Part shown: positions 1 to 10,550 of the stretch, one piece after another
Position numbering within the stretch: the first letter of the stretch is position 1
Layout: each line of letters begins with the position of its first letter
DNA from: Methylophilus sp. Leaf416
GTDB taxonomy: Bacteria; Pseudomonadota; Gammaproteobacteria; Burkholderiales; Methylophilaceae
DNA length: 64,000 bases
Direction of reading: 5' to 3'
Assembly: GCF_001424665.1 (NCBI RefSeq)
Contig: NZ_LMQS01000004.1
Span: 461,860 to 525,859 of the forward strand
Notes under the pieces: generated by a model
Databases searched by the model: none
The model's input: only the letters and a program-made list of their open reading frames with translations
What the model was told of the DNA's origin: nothing
Program-made: the position numbers and the translations under genes

Positions 1-16
1 AGAAAGAATGTGAACG

Positions 17-790
17 ATGCGTATTATAACCTTGAACCTGAATGGCATACGGTCAGCCTGTAACAAAGGCTTTTTGCCCTGGCTGGCGGCAAGTGGCGCG
101 GATATTGTCTGTCTGCAGGAGCTGAAAGCACAGGCAGGCGATATGCAGCCAGACATGCTGCAACCGCCGGGATATCACGGCTATTTCCACTATGCCGAAA
201 AAAAGGGTTACAGCGGCGTTGGCATTTACAGCAAACAACCAGCGGATAAGGTAATTATTGGCTTGGGTCATGCCCATATTGATGCTGAAGGCCGCTATCT
301 CGAGTGCCAGTACGGCAACTTAAGCGTAGTGTCTCTGTACCTGCCGAGCGGCTCCAGCGGTGAAGAACGCCAGCAATTCAAATTCAAGATGCTGGAATTG
401 TTTTTGCCGCATCTGGAACAGCTGATTGCATGTGGCCGCGAGATCGTCATTTGTGGAGACTGGAATATCGCGCATCAGGAAATTGACCTCAAAAATTACA
501 AAGGCAATCGCAAAAACTCAGGCTTTTTGCCGGAAGAACGCGCATGGATGACCGAGGTGCTGGGGCGTGTTGGCTGGGTAGATGTATATCGTAGCCTCTA
601 CCCGCAAACCACAGAAGAATCTTATACCTGGTGGAGTAACCGCGGCCAGGCCTGGGCAAAAAATGTGGGGTGGCGGATTGATTATCAGCTTGCTACGCAA
701 GAGTTAGCGAAGCGCGCTACGGCGGTGAGTGTGTATAAAACGGAGCGGTTTAGTGATCATGCGCCGCTGATTGTGGATTACCAGGATTAA
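17..790 (+). CDS. xth: Exodeoxyribonuclease III
   Basis: The 257-residue product is an exonuclease III / AP endonuclease of the endonuclease-exonuclease-phosphatase fold. It would cut DNA at abasic sites and degrade 3' ends during base-excision repair in the cytoplasm. Visible family motifs are the N-terminal LNLNGIRSA strand, the metal-binding Glu in CLQELK (about E35), the catalytic GDWNIAH block (D148, N150) and the C-terminal SDHAPLIVDY block with the catalytic Asp-His pair (D247, H248). Length is normal for bacterial XthA/ExoA. The ATG at 17 is taken as the start because the protein opens directly with the first strand of the fold. It is the first gene of the window and is followed by the repeat-rich island rather than by a co-directional gene, so it appears monocistronic at its 3' side. 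Confidence 0.95.
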   Translation: MRIITLNLNGIRSACNKGFLPWLAASGADIVCLQELKAQAGDMQPDMLQPPGYHGYFHYAEKKGYSGVGIYSKQPADKVIIGLGHAHIDAEGRYLECQYGNLSVVSLYLPSGSSGEERQQFKFKMLELFLPHLEQLIACGREIVICGDWNIAHQEIDLKNYKGNRKNSGFLPEERAWMTEVLGRVGWVDVYRSLYPQTTEESYTWWSNRGQAWAKNVGWRIDYQLATQELAKRATAVSVYKTERFSDHAPLIVDYQD

Positions 791-843
791 TTGGTTTTTA
801 CAGGCGGCTTTTGTGGAATCTGCTCTGTGCACTTTCACGGGTC

Positions 844-949
844 GTCATTCTGGCGGAGGGTGAAGCAGTGTTTTGTACAGCATGCTGTACGCTTGCGGAA
901 TGGCAGGTTTACGCAAAGGCCAACGTCTTAGATTGTCATTCTGGCGGAG
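844..949. repeat. Dispersed CATTCTGGCGG repeat, two copies
   Basis: A 15-mer starting GTCATTCTGGCGG occurs at 844-858 and again at 935-949. A longer version of the first copy, TCTGGCGGAGGGTGAAGCAG at 849-868, recurs on the opposite strand at 23299-23318 with 18 of 20 matches. It is therefore a dispersed intergenic repeat rather than a gene fragment. No function is suggested by the sequence. Confidence 0.6.
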
Positions 950-1079
950 CCCAGAATCCAGGCGAGGTTGATGCTAAGCTTTGTGAAATCGAAGAGCGAG
1001 TTTTGCACTTTCTTGAGTTTGGTTTTTTTTAATAATAATTTCCTAGGAATATTCAGTATTTTCTTTCGCCCCTCGGCGA

Positions 1080-1702
1080 GTTACTTTTCTTTGCTTGCCC
1101 AAAGAAAACGTAACCAAAAGAAATGCACCCTAGCTTCCGCTTATTTCCTGCGTTGCTCATCAAAATAAGCGGTCACGAAACTCATCCTAGCGGCCTGCAC
1201 ACTACGCAGGCCACCGCGGGATTCGGACAGTCGCTCCCTTCTTCCTTATTTTGCCTGCGCTACTCGGCGCGTCAGATAGGGGCCCGTTTAAAACCACCAC
1301 GATCAGATATCGGCTAGACACAAGGGTCTGCGGACGCTGAGGGAGTTATAAGCTTCGAAGACCAAATTCAAATTCTAGTAAATCTAGTTCTTTCGATTGT
1401 TTTTCTGCAGTCTTTGAGCGGGGTGCAATGAGATATATACAACAGAAGTGAAGGCGTGTGGTTTCTCTGGCCCCTATCTGACGCGCCGAGTAGCGCAGTT
1501 AGCGTGGAGGTGTCGGCCAGCGTCTGTTTGAGTTCCGCAACAAGCCGCGTTCTGGGTGGCTTGTCAGGGCGAGTTTCGTTGGCCGCCCGCATAGAGTCCG
1601 GTTACGGACGAAAGTCCTGGTTCGAGCAACGCAGGAAACAAGCGGAAGCTAGGGTGTCTTGTTCTTTGCCTTCTTTCTTATGGACAAGCATAAGAAAGAA
1701 GG
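1080..1702. repeat. Inverted pair of betaproteobacterial stem-loop repeats
   Basis: Two related elements face each other. The arms at 1126-1158 and 1624-1656 are complementary over 33 nt with one mismatch, and those at 1255-1284 and 1469-1498 are perfectly complementary over 30 nt. Each element ends in an outward hairpin: 1080-1092 with 1101-1114 on the left (imperfect), and 1669-1682 with 1689-1702 on the right (perfect 14-bp stem, 6-nt loop GACAAG). The core TTTCTTTGCTTGCCCAAAGAAA resembles a hairpin that is frequent between genes of Betaproteobacteria; that family link is from memory. A third, shorter copy is at 35737-35768. There is no transposase. Confidence 0.75.
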
Positions 1703-1799
1703 TCGCCTAGAGGCGAAAAGAATCGTTTATAAGTTCATCAGAACGTAATAAGCTTCTAATACTGCTAATTAGGTCTTACTGAAAATTCTGACATAGGTA

Positions 1800-2894
<1,095 letters not shown>

Positions 2895-2905
<11 letters not shown>

Positions 2906-3683
2906 CCTTCGCAAGTTCGGCACCAGGATTTTCCTGACGCATAAATGCTTCACCGACCAGGAAGGTATTTACAGCATTGTCGCGCATCAATTTGACATCG
3001 TCAGCGGTGAAAATTCCGCTCTCGGTCACCACGATCTTGTCGCTGGCGATTTTATCCAACAGACCCAGTGTGGTATCCAGCGTGACTTCAAATGTACGCA
3101 GGTTACGGTTATTGATACCCAGTAATGGCGTGGTCAACTGTACCGCTTGTGCCAGCTCTTCGCCATTGTGCACTTCTACCAGCACTGCCATGCCCAGGCT
3201 ATGCGCGACGCTTTCCAGTTGTTGCATTTGTGGCAGTGTAAGTGCGGCGGCAATCAGCAAAATACAATCAGCACCCATGGCACGGGCTTCATAGACTTGG
3301 TAGACATCTACCATAAAGTCTTTGCGTAGCACTGGTAGAGTACAAGCTGCGCGGGCCTGTTTCAGGTAATCGGCAGAGCCCTGGAAATATTGCTCGTCAG
3401 TCAGGACCGATAAACAGGCAGCGCCACCTTGCTCATAGCTGGCGGCAATTTCTGCTGGCTTAAAATCTTCGCGAATCACACCTTTGGAGGGACTGGCTTT
3501 TTTAATCTCGGCAATCACGGCAGCTTTGCCTTCAGCAATCTTATTGCGAATCGCACCGACAAAGTCACGCGCGGGTGCTTGTTGTGCAGCCAGTGCCTGG
3601 AGTTCTGCCAAAGATATTTTCCCTTGCGCGGCAGCAATCTCTTCAGCTTTGGTTGCCAGGATTTTATTTAAGATATCACTCAT
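2895..3683 (-). CDS. trpC: Indole-3-glycerol phosphate synthase
   Basis: TrpC closes the ring of carboxyphenylamino-deoxyribulose phosphate to give indole-3-glycerol phosphate in tryptophan synthesis. This is a single-function TIM-barrel enzyme of 262 residues, not the TrpC-TrpF fusion of enterics. Family motifs seen are [12 protein letters not shown] (phosphate/substrate site), [21 protein letters not shown] and VTESGIF. The reading frame is open 40 codons further upstream, but the ATG at 3683 starts the conserved sequence MSDILNKIL and overlaps the preceding lipoprotein gene by 8 bp, which indicates translational coupling. It is the last gene of the trpEGD-DUF3465-trpC run. Confidence 0.95.
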
Positions 3684-4164
3684 AAGTTTGTCCGTTAACT
3701 CTAATCCAACCACCTTGACGACCTTGCGGATCATGATGCGTCCAATGCATGATGCCGCCCTTGGGGTTGTAAATATATTCACCTCTAAACACGACTGGAT
3801 CACCGACGTTTAACTGCTCGACGCGAGGAGCTAGATCGATATTGTGTGCAAATAACAATGTCTGTTCAGGCGTAATGCTCACAAGAAAGCGCTGATGCCT
3901 TGCACCCTTGGTGTCATCCGGTAATAGCTTTTTCACAACGCCGCTACCTTCCAGCCAGACATGGCTTTGCTTGTGCGCAAATGCCTGTTTAATGGCTGCA
4001 TTGTCTTCAGTGATCAGACCAGAAGACAGTGATTGCAGGTTAATCGTCTGCGCCTGCGATTTCACCTCAACGGTTGATTGCGGCTGATTGCTTACGGTCT
4101 GTTGCGACGCTTGCTGGCAAGCTGCCAGTAAACATAACACCGCAATCAGCAAATAATGCTTCAT
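3676..4164 (-). CDS. DUF3465 lipoprotein inside the trp operon
   Basis: The product is a 162-residue secreted lipoprotein: the N-terminus [18 protein letters not shown] is a signal peptide with a lipobox (LLAAC, lipidated Cys at 16). The rest fits DUF3465, a small OB-like family of unknown function with the ending [12 protein letters not shown]; this assignment is by recall. Its start overlaps the trpD stop (ATGA-type, 4161-4164) and its end overlaps the trpC start (3676-3683), so it is translated as part of the trp operon although no role in tryptophan synthesis is evident. The context may simply be hitch-hiking. Confidence 0.85.
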   Translation of the reverse strand: MKHYLLIAVLCLLAACQQASQQTVSNQPQSTVEVKSQAQTINLQSLSSGLITEDNAAIKQAFAHKQSHVWLEGSGVVKKLLPDDTKGARHQRFLVSITPEQTLLFAHNIDLAPRVEQLNVGDPVVFRGEYIYNPKGGIMHWTHHDPQGRQGGWIRVNGQTYE

Positions 4165-5186
4165 GCGGCTTGGCTCAACGCCTTTAATTGCTGCAATTTA
4201 TTCAACGCATTGCCCGAATCAATTGACGCTGCCGCTTGTGCAATCCCTGACGATAAATCTTTAGCAAGCCCAGAAACATAAATGGCGGCGCCAGCATTCA
4301 GCAACACAATATCTCTTGCCGGACCTTTTTCGCCAGATAACAGGCCAAGGATAATTTCGCTGGAATGCTGCGCGCTTTCAACGCGTATGCTGTTGATATC
4401 ATGCAATGGCATGCCAAACTGCGCTGGATTCACTGTGTATTCCGTGATGCTCCCATTTTTGAGTTCGGACACGTAGGTGTCTGCAGAAAAAGAGATTTCA
4501 TCCATTTCATCGGCGCTATGCACGACCATCACATGTTCGCTGCCTAGTTGCTTTAAAGTTTGCGCTAATAATGGCACCAGATCACGGTGGAACACGCCCA
4601 TGACCTGGCGTTTGGCACCGGCCGGATTGGTCATTGGCCCCAGCAGGTTAAACATGGTACGCACACCCAGCTCCCGACGTACCGGCGCCGCATATTTCAT
4701 GGCAGAGTGGTGGTTGGGCGCAAACATAAAGCCGATACCTGCCTCATTGACACAGCGCACCACCTGTTCAGGTGTCAGAGCGATATTCACTCCCAGCGCT
4801 TCCAGCACATCGGCGGAGCCACTTTTTGAAGAAGCCGCCCGGCCGCCATGCTTGGCGATTTTTGCGCCTGCACCTGCGGCCACAAAGGCTGATGCAGTCG
4901 AGACGTTAAATACCTTGTTCGGCGCGCCGCCAGTACCACAGGTATCAATCAAGTGACGGGTATCGCTGATATCCACTTTGCTGGAAAGCTCGCGCATCAT
5001 TTGTGCCGCTGCGGCGATTTCGGTCACGGTTTCGCCTTTGACACGTAGGGCAGACAAGAAACCGGCAATCTGGATCTGGGTAAACTCCCCGCTCATGATC
5101 TGGCGCATGATTTCCAGCATTTCTTCATGCGTGAAATCGGTGTGGTCTATCAGCCGCTGTATTGCGATTTTAGGCGTGATGGCCAT
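4161..5186 (-). CDS. trpD: Anthranilate phosphoribosyltransferase
   Basis: TrpD transfers the phosphoribosyl group of PRPP to anthranilate, the second dedicated step of tryptophan synthesis. The 341-residue protein has the normal length for the stand-alone enzyme. It shows the PRPP-binding segment DTCGTGGAPNKVFNVST, the KHGGRAASSKSGSADVLEALG block and the conserved NLLGPMTNPA. Its start codon shares a base with the trpG stop (5186) and its end overlaps the DUF3465 gene, indicating tight coupling within trpE-trpG-trpD. Confidence 0.97.
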   Translation of the reverse strand: MAITPKIAIQRLIDHTDFTHEEMLEIMRQIMSGEFTQIQIAGFLSALRVKGETVTEIAAAAQMMRELSSKVDISDTRHLIDTCGTGGAPNKVFNVSTASAFVAAGAGAKIAKHGGRAASSKSGSADVLEALGVNIALTPEQVVRCVNEAGIGFMFAPNHHSAMKYAAPVRRELGVRTMFNLLGPMTNPAGAKRQVMGVFHRDLVPLLAQTLKQLGSEHVMVVHSADEMDEISFSADTYVSELKNGSITEYTVNPAQFGMPLHDINSIRVESAQHSSEIILGLLSGEKGPARDIVLLNAGAAIYVSGLAKDLSSGIAQAAASIDSGNALNKLQQLKALSQAA

Positions 5187-5752
5187 TAATAGCCTTTCAG
5201 GAAGTTATCCAGCAATGCATGCCCGTGTTCGGTCAGAATCGACTCCGGGTGGAACTGCACGCCTTCTATCGCCAGGGTTTTATGCCGGACGCCCATGATC
5301 TCGCCATCGTCAGTCCAGGCGGTGATTTCCAGGCAATCCGGAATGGTTTCGCGCTCAATCACCAGCGAATGGTAGCGGGTGGCCGTATACGGGTTAGGCA
5401 GGTTTCTGAACACACCGGCATTGGTATGGCGGATCAATGAAGTTTTACCATGCATCAGCGTTTTGGCTTTGATGATGTTGCCGCCAAAGGCCTGGCCTAT
5501 GCTCTGGTGACCCAAGCACACGCCCAGCAAAGGAATCTTGCCGGCAAACTCGTGAATGAGTGGCACCGAAATCCCGGCCTCATTTGGCGTACACGGGCCT
5601 GGAGAAATCACGATTTTTTCCGGTTGCATCGCTTTGATCTGCTCCAGCGTGATCTCATCGTTTCTGTGCACATGCACGTCTTGTCCCAACTCGCCCAGGT
5701 ATTGCACCAGGTTGTAGGTAAAAGAGTCATAGTTATCGATCATTAACAACAT
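5186..5752 (-). CDS. trpG: Anthranilate synthase component II (glutamine amidotransferase)
   Basis: TrpG is the glutaminase subunit that delivers ammonia to TrpE for anthranilate formation; in many bacteria the same subunit (PabA) also serves p-aminobenzoate synthesis. The 188-residue class I amidotransferase shows the nucleophile motif [15 protein letters not shown], the oxyanion segment [12 protein letters not shown] and the C-terminal [13 protein letters not shown] that carries the His-Glu pair. It begins 2 bp after trpE ends and overlaps trpD by one base. Confidence 0.97.
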   Translation of the reverse strand: MLLMIDNYDSFTYNLVQYLGELGQDVHVHRNDEITLEQIKAMQPEKIVISPGPCTPNEAGISVPLIHEFAGKIPLLGVCLGHQSIGQAFGGNIIKAKTLMHGKTSLIRHTNAGVFRNLPNPYTATRYHSLVIERETIPDCLEITAWTDDGEIMGVRHKTLAIEGVQFHPESILTEHGHALLDNFLKGY

Positions 5753-5754
5753 AT

Positions 5755-7260
5755 TCAGGCTCCTTTTCCTGTTAATTGGGCTGCGCTATCCAGACCGGCT
5801 TGTACTAACTCGGCGGCACGGATAACGGCTTTGGCCTTATTCTGGGTTTCATCCCATTCATTTTGCGGAATCGAATCTGCCACAATGCCTGCCCCAGCCT
5901 GTACATAGAGTTTTTTGTCTTTAATGACGGCGGTACGGATGGCAATCGCCACATCCATATCGCCGTTAAATCCCAGGTAACCAACCGCACCAGCGTAAAT
6001 ACCTCGCTTGGATGGCTCCAGTTCTTCAATGATTTCCATGGCGCGTACTTTCGGTGCACCGGAAACTGTGCCTGCGGTGAAAGTCGCTTTCAGCACATCA
6101 ATCGCATCCAGTCCCGGTTTAAGCTGGCCTTCGACATTGCTGACGATGTGCATGACATGTGAATAACGCTCAATCGTCATATTGTCGGTGACCTTTACTG
6201 TCCCCGTTAGCGCGACACGGCCAACATCATTACGGCCCAAATCCATTAATTGCACATGCTCGGCACGCTCTTTAGGGTCAGCCAGCAGCTCGGCTTCCAG
6301 TGCCAGGTCATGGTCGCGGTTTTTGCCGCGTGGGCGTGTACCGGCAATCGGGCGAGAGGTGACAGTGGTGTTATCCAGCCTCACCAGGATTTCCGGCGAA
6401 GCGCCGACTACGTGATGGTCACCCATATCGTAGTAGAACATATATGGGGATGGATTCAGGCTGCGCAATGCGCGGTAAAGGCTGAGCGGAGAAGCGTCAA
6501 AATCCTGTGACATGCGCTGGCTAAGTACCACCTGCATGATGTCGCCTTCCAGGATATATTGCTGGGCGGTTTTCACTGCCGTCTTGAAGTTGTCTTCACC
6601 AAATTCTGATAATGCCTGGGTTTTACTGGTAGGCAGCGCCGCCGGGATTTCGACCTGGGCACGCAGTTTTGCCAGTAATGCCTGCATACGATCACGTGCA
6701 GCTTCGTAGGCATTCGGCTGCGCCGGGTCGGCATAGACAATAAAATACAGTTTGCTGGACAGGTTATCGATAACGGCGATTTGTTCAGACACCATTAGCA
6801 GGATATCCGGCGTGCCTATCGCATCCGGCTTTTTCTGCTTGCCCAGGCGTTTCTCAATATATTGAATCGTCTCGTAACCAAAATAACCGGCCAGGCCACC
6901 GGTAAAACGGGGCAAACCTTCATACGGCGGTGTTTTAAACCTTGCCTGGTAGGCTTTGATAAAGTCCAGCGGGTTTTGGTCGTTATGCGACTCGATGACT
7001 GTGTCGTCGTGGATCACCTGCAATTGCCTGTCACGCACCTCAATGCGTGTGGTGGCAGGCAGGCCGATAATTGAATAGCGGCCAAAGCGTTCGCCGCCTT
7101 GTACGCTTTCAAGCAAATAAGAGTAGGGTTGGTTAGCCAGCTTGAGATACAGCGACAGCGGCGTATCGAGGTCGGCAAAGGTTTCCATCACCAGCGGGAT
7201 ACGGTTGTACCCTTGCGCCGCCAGCGCGTCAAATTCGGTCTTGCTCAGAGTGCTTAACAT
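5755..7260 (-). CDS. trpE: Anthranilate synthase component I
   Basis: TrpE makes anthranilate from chorismate and ammonia and is the usual point of feedback inhibition by tryptophan. The 501-residue protein shows the N-terminal regulatory segment including [15 protein letters not shown] (the conserved LLES tryptophan-binding motif) and the catalytic chorismate-binding domain with [22 protein letters not shown] and [23 protein letters not shown]. It is preceded by a 123-bp gap and a short Trp-rich leader ORF (7384-7452), which suggests control by translation of Trp codons. It is followed at 2 bp by trpG. Confidence 0.97.
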   Translation of the reverse strand: MLSTLSKTEFDALAAQGYNRIPLVMETFADLDTPLSLYLKLANQPYSYLLESVQGGERFGRYSIIGLPATTRIEVRDRQLQVIHDDTVIESHNDQNPLDFIKAYQARFKTPPYEGLPRFTGGLAGYFGYETIQYIEKRLGKQKKPDAIGTPDILLMVSEQIAVIDNLSSKLYFIVYADPAQPNAYEAARDRMQALLAKLRAQVEIPAALPTSKTQALSEFGEDNFKTAVKTAQQYILEGDIMQVVLSQRMSQDFDASPLSLYRALRSLNPSPYMFYYDMGDHHVVGASPEILVRLDNTTVTSRPIAGTRPRGKNRDHDLALEAELLADPKERAEHVQLMDLGRNDVGRVALTGTVKVTDNMTIERYSHVMHIVSNVEGQLKPGLDAIDVLKATFTAGTVSGAPKVRAMEIIEELEPSKRGIYAGAVGYLGFNGDMDVAIAIRTAVIKDKKLYVQAGAGIVADSIPQNEWDETQNKAKAVIRAAELVQAGLDSAAQLTGKGA

Positions 7261-7383
7261 GATGCTTTTTCCAGATTGTTCGTTGAGTGTGTTGCTTCAT
7301 CAGAGGCAACAGATTAGTGCAAATAACGCGAACTATTTTTTTTTAAGGCAGGGCGCCTGCGGGCTGTCCCTAGTCTAGCTAAG

Positions 7384-7452
7384 TTAGCCCCGCCACGAAC
7401 GACGCCAGCTTAACACTGGCCAACTGGAAGAATGATGAGCACAAAACATCAT
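7384..7452 (-). CDS. trpL: Putative trp leader peptide (Trp-rich, 22 codons)
   Basis: A 22-codon ORF sits between gph and trpE and begins 17 bp after the gph stop. It starts ATG ATG and contains three tryptophan codons, at residues 11, 16 and 20, ending SWRRSWRG. Three Trp in 22 codons directly before trpE is the hallmark of a leader peptide that senses charged tRNA-Trp. The RNA that includes the last Trp codon (GCGGGGCT) can pair with AGCCCGC about 25 nt downstream, and a second hairpin (GCAGG-CGC-CCTGC) follows. However, the second hairpin is followed by A-rich, not U-rich, sequence, so a classic attenuator terminator is not visible. The ribosome-binding site is also weak. Confidence 0.55.
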   Translation of the reverse strand: MMFCAHHSSSWPVLSWRRSWRG

Positions 7453-7469
7453 GATATTTAAATAGTTTT

Positions 7470-8162
7470 TTATCCCCGCTTTAAGAGAGCGGGTAACTCC
7501 AGCAAGTCCACCACCTCGGTGAGCTGCTGCACCGTGGCATCCACGGTTGCCTCGTCAATCGGGCGACCCTGATTATACCCATAAGGCACGGTGACTACAA
7601 AGCATCCTGCTGCCTGCGCTGCCTGGATATCGGTTTCCGAGTCCCCTACCAGCACGGCCTCAGCGGGCAACACGCCTAGTTTTTGGCAAATATGCAACAG
7701 CGGCAGCGGGTCGGGTTTCTTTTTGGGTAAAGTATCGCCTGAAACGACGATTTTAAAAAAATCGGCCAGGTCGGCTTTTTCCAGCAAAGGCATAGTAAAT
7801 TTTTCGGGTTTATTGGTTACGCAGGCGAGCAGGTAACCATGCGCCTTCAATTGCTGTAGAGCTGCAACCACGGTGGGAAATGGCTGGCTGTCAGTTGCAT
7901 TTTTCTCGTAAAAATCATGGTATAGCGGCTGAGCTTGGGTAAACAGTTCAGCGTCGGGTTCTTCATGCGGATTCCCGGTCAGGCAACGCTTGATCAGGTT
8001 TTGCACGCCTTCACCAATATAGGTGCTGATCTGTGCCTGTGGCAGCATAGGCTTGCCTAGTGCCACCAGCATACGATTGGCGGCTTCGGCAATTTGCGGT
8101 GCGGTATCAAGCAGGGTACCGTCCAGATCGAACATCACCAGCTTGACTTGAAACCGCATCAC
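7470..8162 (-). CDS. gph: Phosphoglycolate phosphatase
   Basis: This 230-residue HAD-superfamily phosphatase hydrolyses 2-phosphoglycolate, a product of 3'-phosphoglycolate DNA end repair or of Rubisco oxygenation. Motif I is FDLDGTLLDT (nucleophile Asp at about 11), motif II includes CVTNKPEKF, and motif III/IV is KKKPDP followed by VLVGDSETDIQAAQAAG. It is preceded by rpe (17-bp gap) and followed by trpE, an arrangement conserved across Betaproteobacteria. Other HAD phosphatases look similar; the Gph assignment rests on length, cap type and context. Confidence 0.9.
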   Translation of the reverse strand: MMRFQVKLVMFDLDGTLLDTAPQIAEAANRMLVALGKPMLPQAQISTYIGEGVQNLIKRCLTGNPHEEPDAELFTQAQPLYHDFYEKNATDSQPFPTVVAALQQLKAHGYLLACVTNKPEKFTMPLLEKADLADFFKIVVSGDTLPKKKPDPLPLLHICQKLGVLPAEAVLVGDSETDIQAAQAAGCFVVTVPYGYNQGRPIDEATVDATVQQLTEVVDLLELPALLKRG

Positions 8163-8179
8163 AACAGACTTTTATAAAA

Positions 8180-8887
8180 TTAAACAGTCGCTAAAGAAGC
8201 GCGCATCGCCGCTACAACAGTGTCGTATCGGTTAGGGTCGGTGTCTTTAGGTGAACCGAAAATCGCGCTACCGGCTACAAATGTATCAGCACCGGCTTTG
8301 GCGATGTCAGCGATGTTGTTGGCGTTTACGCCACCATCCACTTCCAGCCAGATCTGGCGGCCGGTTTTCTCGTAGTAGGCATCAATACGTGCACGTGCTT
8401 CTTTTAATTTGTTCAGTGTTTCCGGAATGAATTTCTGGCCGCCAAAACCCGGGTTAACCGACATCAGCAAAATCATGTCGACTTTGTCCATCACGTAATC
8501 AAGGTAGTGCAATGGTGTTGCCGGATTGAATACCAGGCCCGATTTACAGCCGCTATCACGCACCAGCGCCAGACTGCGGTCAATGTGGTCAGACGCTTCC
8601 GGGTGGAAAGTGATGATATCGGCACCGGCTTTGGCGAAGTCAGGAATAATGCGGTCAACCGGTTTTACCATCAGGTGCACGTCGATCAATGCGCCGACGT
8701 TATGTGACAAATCGCGAATGGCATCGCATACGAGCGGTCCAATCGTCAGGTTAGGCACATAGTGATTGTCCATCACGTCAAAGTGGACGATGTCGGTACC
8801 GGATTTGATCACGTTTTCAATTTCTTCACCTAATTTGGCGAAGTTGGCAGAAAGAATACTGGGGGCAATGCGAAAAGTTTTGTCCAT
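8180..8887 (-). CDS. rpe: Ribulose-phosphate 3-epimerase
   Basis: Rpe interconverts D-ribulose 5-phosphate and D-xylulose 5-phosphate. In methylotrophs that use the ribulose monophosphate cycle this is part of regenerating the formaldehyde acceptor. The 235-residue TIM barrel shows [30 protein letters not shown] (metal-binding His and Asp), [13 protein letters not shown] and the C-terminal EVDGGVN. The frame is open 16 codons further upstream, but the ATG at 8887 begins the conserved [12 protein letters not shown]. It is the first gene of the rpe-gph-trpEGDC run and is divergent from hemA. Confidence 0.96.
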   Translation of the reverse strand: MDKTFRIAPSILSANFAKLGEEIENVIKSGTDIVHFDVMDNHYVPNLTIGPLVCDAIRDLSHNVGALIDVHLMVKPVDRIIPDFAKAGADIITFHPEASDHIDRSLALVRDSGCKSGLVFNPATPLHYLDYVMDKVDMILLMSVNPGFGGQKFIPETLNKLKEARARIDAYYEKTGRQIWLEVDGGVNANNIADIAKAGADTFVAGSAIFGSPKDTDPNRYDTVVAAMRASLATV

Positions 8888-9224
8888 GCTGGTGTTCCGT
8901 ATCTGAAGTTCAATGAAATAAATCTGAGAAAACACGTAATCAGCGGCTACGCGGGCAAATTGCTGCGTTCCGTGCGCCTTGCACTTTATCCCGCCACTTG
9001 CTTATTTCGAGTTTTCTGAAAATTTTTATTGTAAAACCAATATTTTACCGTCATTCGGAGTCAAATACCATTCCACGCCAAATTGACAGGATTCTTGCTT
9101 GCTAACCGCTAATGTAAGAAAATGTCGGCACCTTTGCTACGGGCACCAATCGAATCAACCATGAACGACCTGCATGCGTTAGTTTATTTATCTCTTTGCC
9201 TGCTCTCAAAGGTAAAATAGCGCT
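8888..9224. other. Divergent rpe/hemA intergenic region
   Basis: The 337-bp gap must hold the promoters of the minus-strand rpe-gph-trp run and of hemA. The only clear element is TAAAAT at 9213-9218, six bases before the hemA ATG. No operator, RNA gene or repeat was recognised. Confidence 0.5.
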
Positions 9225-10484
9225 ATGCAACTGTTTACCATTGGTGTGAACCACACCACCGCACCAATCGCTATCCGCGAAAACGTTGCGTTCAACAACG
9301 AAAACCTGCCGCATGCGCTGGAAGATCTGACGCGCCACAACGTGTCCGAAGTTGCCATTCTTTCCACCTGCAACCGTACTGAAATCTATGTGCAGTCTAT
9401 CCGGCCAGAAACCGTCATCGACTGGCTTGCCAACTACCACAAGCTGGAAGCTCAGCAGTTGATGCCTTATACCTACACACTGAGCAGCCACGAAGCGGTC
9501 AAACATGCATTCCGCGTTGCCAGTGGCCTGGATAGCATGGTGCTGGGTGAGGCGCAAATTCTTGGGCAGTTCAAGCAATCGGTAAAAATTGCACAGGATG
9601 TTGGTACATTGGGCACCATGCTGCACAAATTGTTCCAGCGTACGTTTGAAGTCGCCAAAGAAGTACGCACCAATACCGATATTGGCGGCAGCTCGATTTC
9701 GATGGCCGCCGCCGCGGTGAAACTGGCACAACGTATTTTTGGTGACCTAAGCGCACAGAGCGTGCTGTTTATCGGTGCCGGTGAAATGATAGAGCTGTGT
9801 GCCGACCATTTTGCCGCACAAAAACCGAAAAAAATCACTGTCGCTAACCGCACCCTGGAGCGTGGCGAACAACTTGCAGACAAAATCCGCAGCCAGGGTT
9901 TGAATATGCAGGCTATTTTGCTGAATGACCTGCCAGAACGCTTTCACGAGTTTGATATTGTGATTACCAGTACAGCCAGCCAGTTACCACTGGTAGGCTT
10001 GGGCATGGTGGAGCGCGCGATCAAGATGCGTAAACACCGTCCGATGTTTATGGTCGATTTGGCAGTACCACGCGATATTGAGCCTGAAGTCTCAGCATTA
10101 GACGATGTGTTTTTATACACGGTAGATGACCTGGCGCAAGTCGTCTCGGAAGGCATAGGTAATCGCCAGGAAGCGGCGGTGAATGCCGAGTTGATCGTCA
10201 ACGCACGTGTAGAGCACTTTATGCATTGGCTCAAGCAGCGCGAAGCAGTGCCCACAATTAAAGCCCTGCGTGACCAGGCGGATACAGTGCGGAAAGCCGA
10301 ACTTGAAAAAGCACTCAAGCTGCTGCAAAAAGGCGAATCGCCGGAAAAAGCGCTCGAACAACTCAGCAATGCACTGACCAATAAGTTTTTACATGGCCCC
10401 AGTCATGTGCTCAACAATAGCCAAGGCGATGCTCATGCGCATATCGAGCATCTGGTGAAACAACTTTTCCAGTTAAAAGATTAA
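9225..10484 (+). CDS. hemA: Glutamyl-tRNA reductase
   Basis: HemA reduces glutamyl-tRNA(Glu) to glutamate-1-semialdehyde, the first step of C5-pathway haem synthesis. The 419-residue protein has the catalytic cysteine in [10 protein letters not shown] (C50), the [15 protein letters not shown] block, the NADPH-binding [16 protein letters not shown] and the C-terminal dimerisation domain. A near-consensus -10 box (TAAAAT) ends six bases before the ATG and there is no proper Shine-Dalgarno sequence, so the mRNA may be leaderless. A long antisense ORF covers its 5' part but has no family features. prfA follows 66 bp downstream. Confidence 0.97.
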   Translation: MQLFTIGVNHTTAPIAIRENVAFNNENLPHALEDLTRHNVSEVAILSTCNRTEIYVQSIRPETVIDWLANYHKLEAQQLMPYTYTLSSHEAVKHAFRVASGLDSMVLGEAQILGQFKQSVKIAQDVGTLGTMLHKLFQRTFEVAKEVRTNTDIGGSSISMAAAAVKLAQRIFGDLSAQSVLFIGAGEMIELCADHFAAQKPKKITVANRTLERGEQLADKIRSQGLNMQAILLNDLPERFHEFDIVITSTASQLPLVGLGMVERAIKMRKHRPMFMVDLAVPRDIEPEVSALDDVFLYTVDDLAQVVSEGIGNRQEAAVNAELIVNARVEHFMHWLKQREAVPTIKALRDQADTVRKAELEKALKLLQKGESPEKALEQLSNALTNKFLHGPSHVLNNSQGDAHAHIEHLVKQLFQLKD

Positions 10485-10550
10485 TTTAATTGAGTATGAC
10501 CAAAGCTGGCGGAAGACATTGCAGCCAGTATTGAATTTTAGGCAAACAAG

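Larger units (their letters stand above)
791..1799. other. Gene-free repeat island
   Basis: About 1 kb between xth and hemB holds no ORF that looks like a protein: the short reading frames here have no recognisable domain or consistent codon usage. The left part (844-858 and 935-949) carries two copies of the same 15-mer beginning GTCATTCTGGCGG. The right part (1080-1702) is a pair of stem-loop elements in inverted orientation, listed separately. No tRNA, rRNA or clear terminator was seen. Confidence 0.7.

Noticed and set aside
811..1710. Several ORFs of 60-85 codons in the gap after xth
   Set aside because: They lie across inverted and dispersed repeats, have no recognisable domains or ribosome-binding sites, and overlap one another.
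9102..9731. 209-codon ORF antisense to hemA
   Set aside because: It is entirely opposite the conserved hemA sequence and shows no family features; a coding shadow.
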